From the IMG/VR virus record IMGVR_UViG_3300037882_003476, positions 1 to 22,818 of that record: a stretch of 22,818 nucleotides of DNA, one strand, 5' to 3'. The translations under genes and the position numbers were made by a program. How positions within the stretch are numbered: the first letter of the stretch is position 1; each line of letters begins with the position of its first letter. The notes under the pieces were generated by a model. The model searched no databases. It saw only the letters and a program-made list of their open reading frames with translations, and was not told the origin of the DNA. This DNA is from a virus. This document shows, piece by piece, positions 21,365 through 22,818 of this stretch.

Positions 21365-22709
21365 CACAGAGTCTGGCCTGTAGTCCGAGGCTGGTGAGTC
21401 TCTCCAAAATCACCGCGCAGAACTTGGGATCTAGCTCGGTGCCGATGCACCTGCGACCGTGCAACTCTGCTGCGACGAAGGTGGTGCCGGAACCGCCGAA
21501 CAGCTCTGCTACGGTCTCACCTCTGCGGCTGCTATTCCAGATCTGGCGAGCGACGAGTCGCACGGGCTTCACGGTGGGATGCAGCTCAGAGACGGTGTTG
21601 CGTGGCTCTCTGACGACGGTGGTGTCCGCCGAGTTACGCAGGTGGTTCACTAGGGCCACCAGCTCTGCTTTGCTCAGCTTCTTGAGCTGCTGCTCATCGT
21701 CGATGACGGTGGATTGCGAGTAGCCGCCCTGCCAGTAATGGCCTGCTCCAGGTAGCCAGCCGTAGAGGATGGGCTCGTGCTGCCACTGGTAGTCCTGCCT
21801 GCCCAGCGTCCACGCTTGCTTCACCCAGATGATGCACTGGGCAACGTGAAAGCCTGCTGCCTTCAGTGCTGCACGTGTCTCGTGACCGTAGGCTTCTGCG
21901 TGCGCTACGTAGCATGCTCCGCCTGGCTTAACGACAGCGGCCGCTGCGGTGAACCATGCGTGCAAAAGGTCCAGATACGCAGCAGCGGAGACGTTGTCAT
22001 TGAGGATGGTGACGGGCTTCACGTGGCTCGTTTCTCCACCTGCTGCCTTGATCTCATTCCTCTTCTTCATGCTCGCGTCGTAAGCGACATTGTAGGGAGG
22101 GTCGCACCAGATCATGTCTGCCTTGTCTCCACCTTGGAGCAGTCGCTGCCAGTTATGCAGTGACTCACTGGCTCCGCAGAGCAGGCGATGCGCGCCGATC
22201 TGGTAGAGCTGCCCAGGCTGCACCTGCCACTTCTGCTGGAGCTGCTCTGCCTTGGTGACCATCTCCTGCGCAGCCTCATCGTCTCCCTCTGCCTCAGGTG
22301 GCGAGACGAGAGCCATCAAGCTCTTTTCATCGTAGCCCGCTAGCGCTGCGTCTAGGCCTGCTTCTTCGATTTCGCCAGCGAGGGCACGAAGCACTTCGTC
22401 TTCCCACTCACCGAGGGGGCGATTCGCAGCGATCATGCGAGCGTAGTGCGTGGGCTCGTCGTATTCGACGACGGACACGTCCACCAGAGTGACGCCTTCC
22501 ATCTCCATGACCTTCCGCCTGAAGTGCCCACTGACCAGGAAGCCATTCCTCTCATTCCACACCAGCGGGTCGAAGTAGTCATGCGCCAAGCTCCGCTTCA
22601 GCGCAGCCCAGAGCGGAGACCCAGGCTCAGGGTGCTTACGTGGATTGCGAGGATGGAGGGCGAGCTGCTCAATGGGCAGTCTCTGGAGCCTGATGGCAGC
22701 TACGGACAT
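21354..22709 (-). CDS. ParB-domain DNA methyltransferase (adenine-N6 or cytosine-N4)
   Basis: 451 residues from the ATG at 22709 (a GTG two codons before is possible). Residue numbers here count from the GTG. N-terminal ParB/Srx-like domain (5-100) with HPRNPRKHP and GFLVSGHFRRKVMEME. The linker reaches about 165. The catalytic domain has motif IV DPPY (205-208), a PGG strand (264-266), HPTVKP (379-384) and motif I FGGSGTT (406-412) followed by ELDP (427-430). The order IV...I is that of beta-type N6-adenine/N4-cytosine methyltransferases. It overlaps the PLD-like gene. The ParB-like domain probably aids DNA recognition. It could protect phage DNA from host restriction or mark its packaging sites; the target sequence is unknown. 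Confidence 0.92.
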   Translation of the reverse strand: MSVAAIRLQRLPIEQLALHPRNPRKHPEPGSPLWAALKRSLAHDYFDPLVWNERNGFLVSGHFRRKVMEMEGVTLVDVSVVEYDEPTHYARMIAANRPLGEWEDEVLRALAGEIEEAGLDAALAGYDEKSLMALVSPPEAEGDDEAAQEMVTKAEQLQQKWQVQPGQLYQIGAHRLLCGASESLHNWQRLLQGGDKADMIWCDPPYNVAYDASMKKRNEIKAAGGETSHVKPVTILNDNVSAAAYLDLLHAWFTAAAAVVKPGGACYVAHAEAYGHETRAALKAAGFHVAQCIIWVKQAWTLGRQDYQWQHEPILYGWLPGAGHYWQGGYSQSTVIDDEQQLKKLSKAELVALVNHLRNSADTTVVREPRNTVSELHPTVKPVRLVARQIWNSSRRGETVAELFGGSGTTFVAAELHGRRCIGTELDPKFCAVILERLTSLGLQARLCDGC

Positions 22710-22739
22710 GACCACTCGCCAATGTCAAACCGCGCAGGG

Positions 22740-22791
22740 TCATAAAACTTTTGCACCCTTGTCGCGAAAAACCTCAAGGGGTCGCTTTGCC
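22740..22791 (-). CDS. Possible C-terminal end of an upstream gene
   Basis: Seventeen codons in one frame, ending in TGA at 22742-22740, read AKRPLEVFRDKGAKVL and stop 30 nt before the methyltransferase ATG. The peptide is plausible and spacing fits the operon, but 16 residues cannot establish a gene. The contig is cut at 22791 by adapter sequence. Confidence 0.3.
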
Positions 22792-22818
22792 AGATCGGAA
22801 GAGCGTCGTGTAGGGAAA
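22792..22818 (+). other. Illumina adapter sequence at the contig end
   Basis: The last 27 bases, AGATCGGAAGAGCGTCGTG then TAGGGAAA, equal the start of the Illumina TruSeq universal adapter as read through in the second read. They are not biological sequence. The real contig ends at about 22791. Confidence 0.97.

Noticed and set aside
1-22791. tRNA, CRISPR arrays, insertion sequences, attachment sites, integrase, replication origin
   Set aside because: None could be seen. The short tandem repeats present are coding (Ala/Glu/Lys repeat), and no cloverleaf or repeat-spacer pattern stood out by eye.

Overview
The window is most of the late (packaging, head and tail) region of a tailed double-stranded DNA bacteriophage or prophage. 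Every gene I accept lies on the minus strand, so the genome reads from right to left. There are no contractile sheath genes, and the order (small and large terminase, portal, S49-type head protease, scaffold-like protein, major capsid protein, head-tail connectors, tail tube, G/G-T chaperone, tape measure, tail tip) matches a lambda-like siphovirus plan. The host cannot be named. The DNA is GC-rich, and almost none of the start codons has a Shine-Dalgarno motif in front of it. That suggests a host group that depends little on that signal (some Verrucomicrobiota or Bacteroidota behave this way), but this is only an impression.

Layout, in transcription order. About 22.8-19.7 kb: a ParB-domain DNA methyltransferase, an overlapping phospholipase-D-like nuclease candidate and a probable small terminase. 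19.7-14.5 kb: GpA-type large terminase, two short ORFs that overlap each other, a gpW-position protein, the portal and an S49 protease. 14.5-11.0 kb: coiled-coil scaffold candidate, major capsid protein with an inserted beta domain, an Ala/Glu/Lys repeat protein, a small unknown protein, an acyl carrier protein and a head-completion candidate. 11.0-7.5 kb: tail-completion, terminator and tube candidates, a 268-residue unknown, and the tail chaperone pair with a -1 frameshift signal. 7.5-0 kb: tape measure protein, three tail-tip proteins, a large fibre-like protein with a jelly-roll-like C terminus, a Cys-rich protein, a glycosyltransferase-like protein and a truncated tip protein that runs off the left end.

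Genes are packed head to tail, often with 1-14 nt overlaps. Against that background a few longer spacers stand out, because nearly all contain a perfect or near-perfect hairpin: after the capsid gene, after the Ala-rich gene, two in tandem before the acyl carrier protein, and one before the tape measure gene. The most striking points are the phage-borne acyl carrier protein, with a hairpin-spanning leader ORF that overlaps its start, and a textbook frameshift cassette (GGGAAAC, 8-nt spacer, 40-nt stem-loop).

The last 27 bases (22792-22818) are Illumina adapter sequence, not phage DNA. No RNA genes, CRISPR arrays, insertion sequences, integrase, replication or lysis genes were found. No gene-free stretch exceeds 300 bases; the longest, 9881-10096, contains a possible 52-codon ORF.
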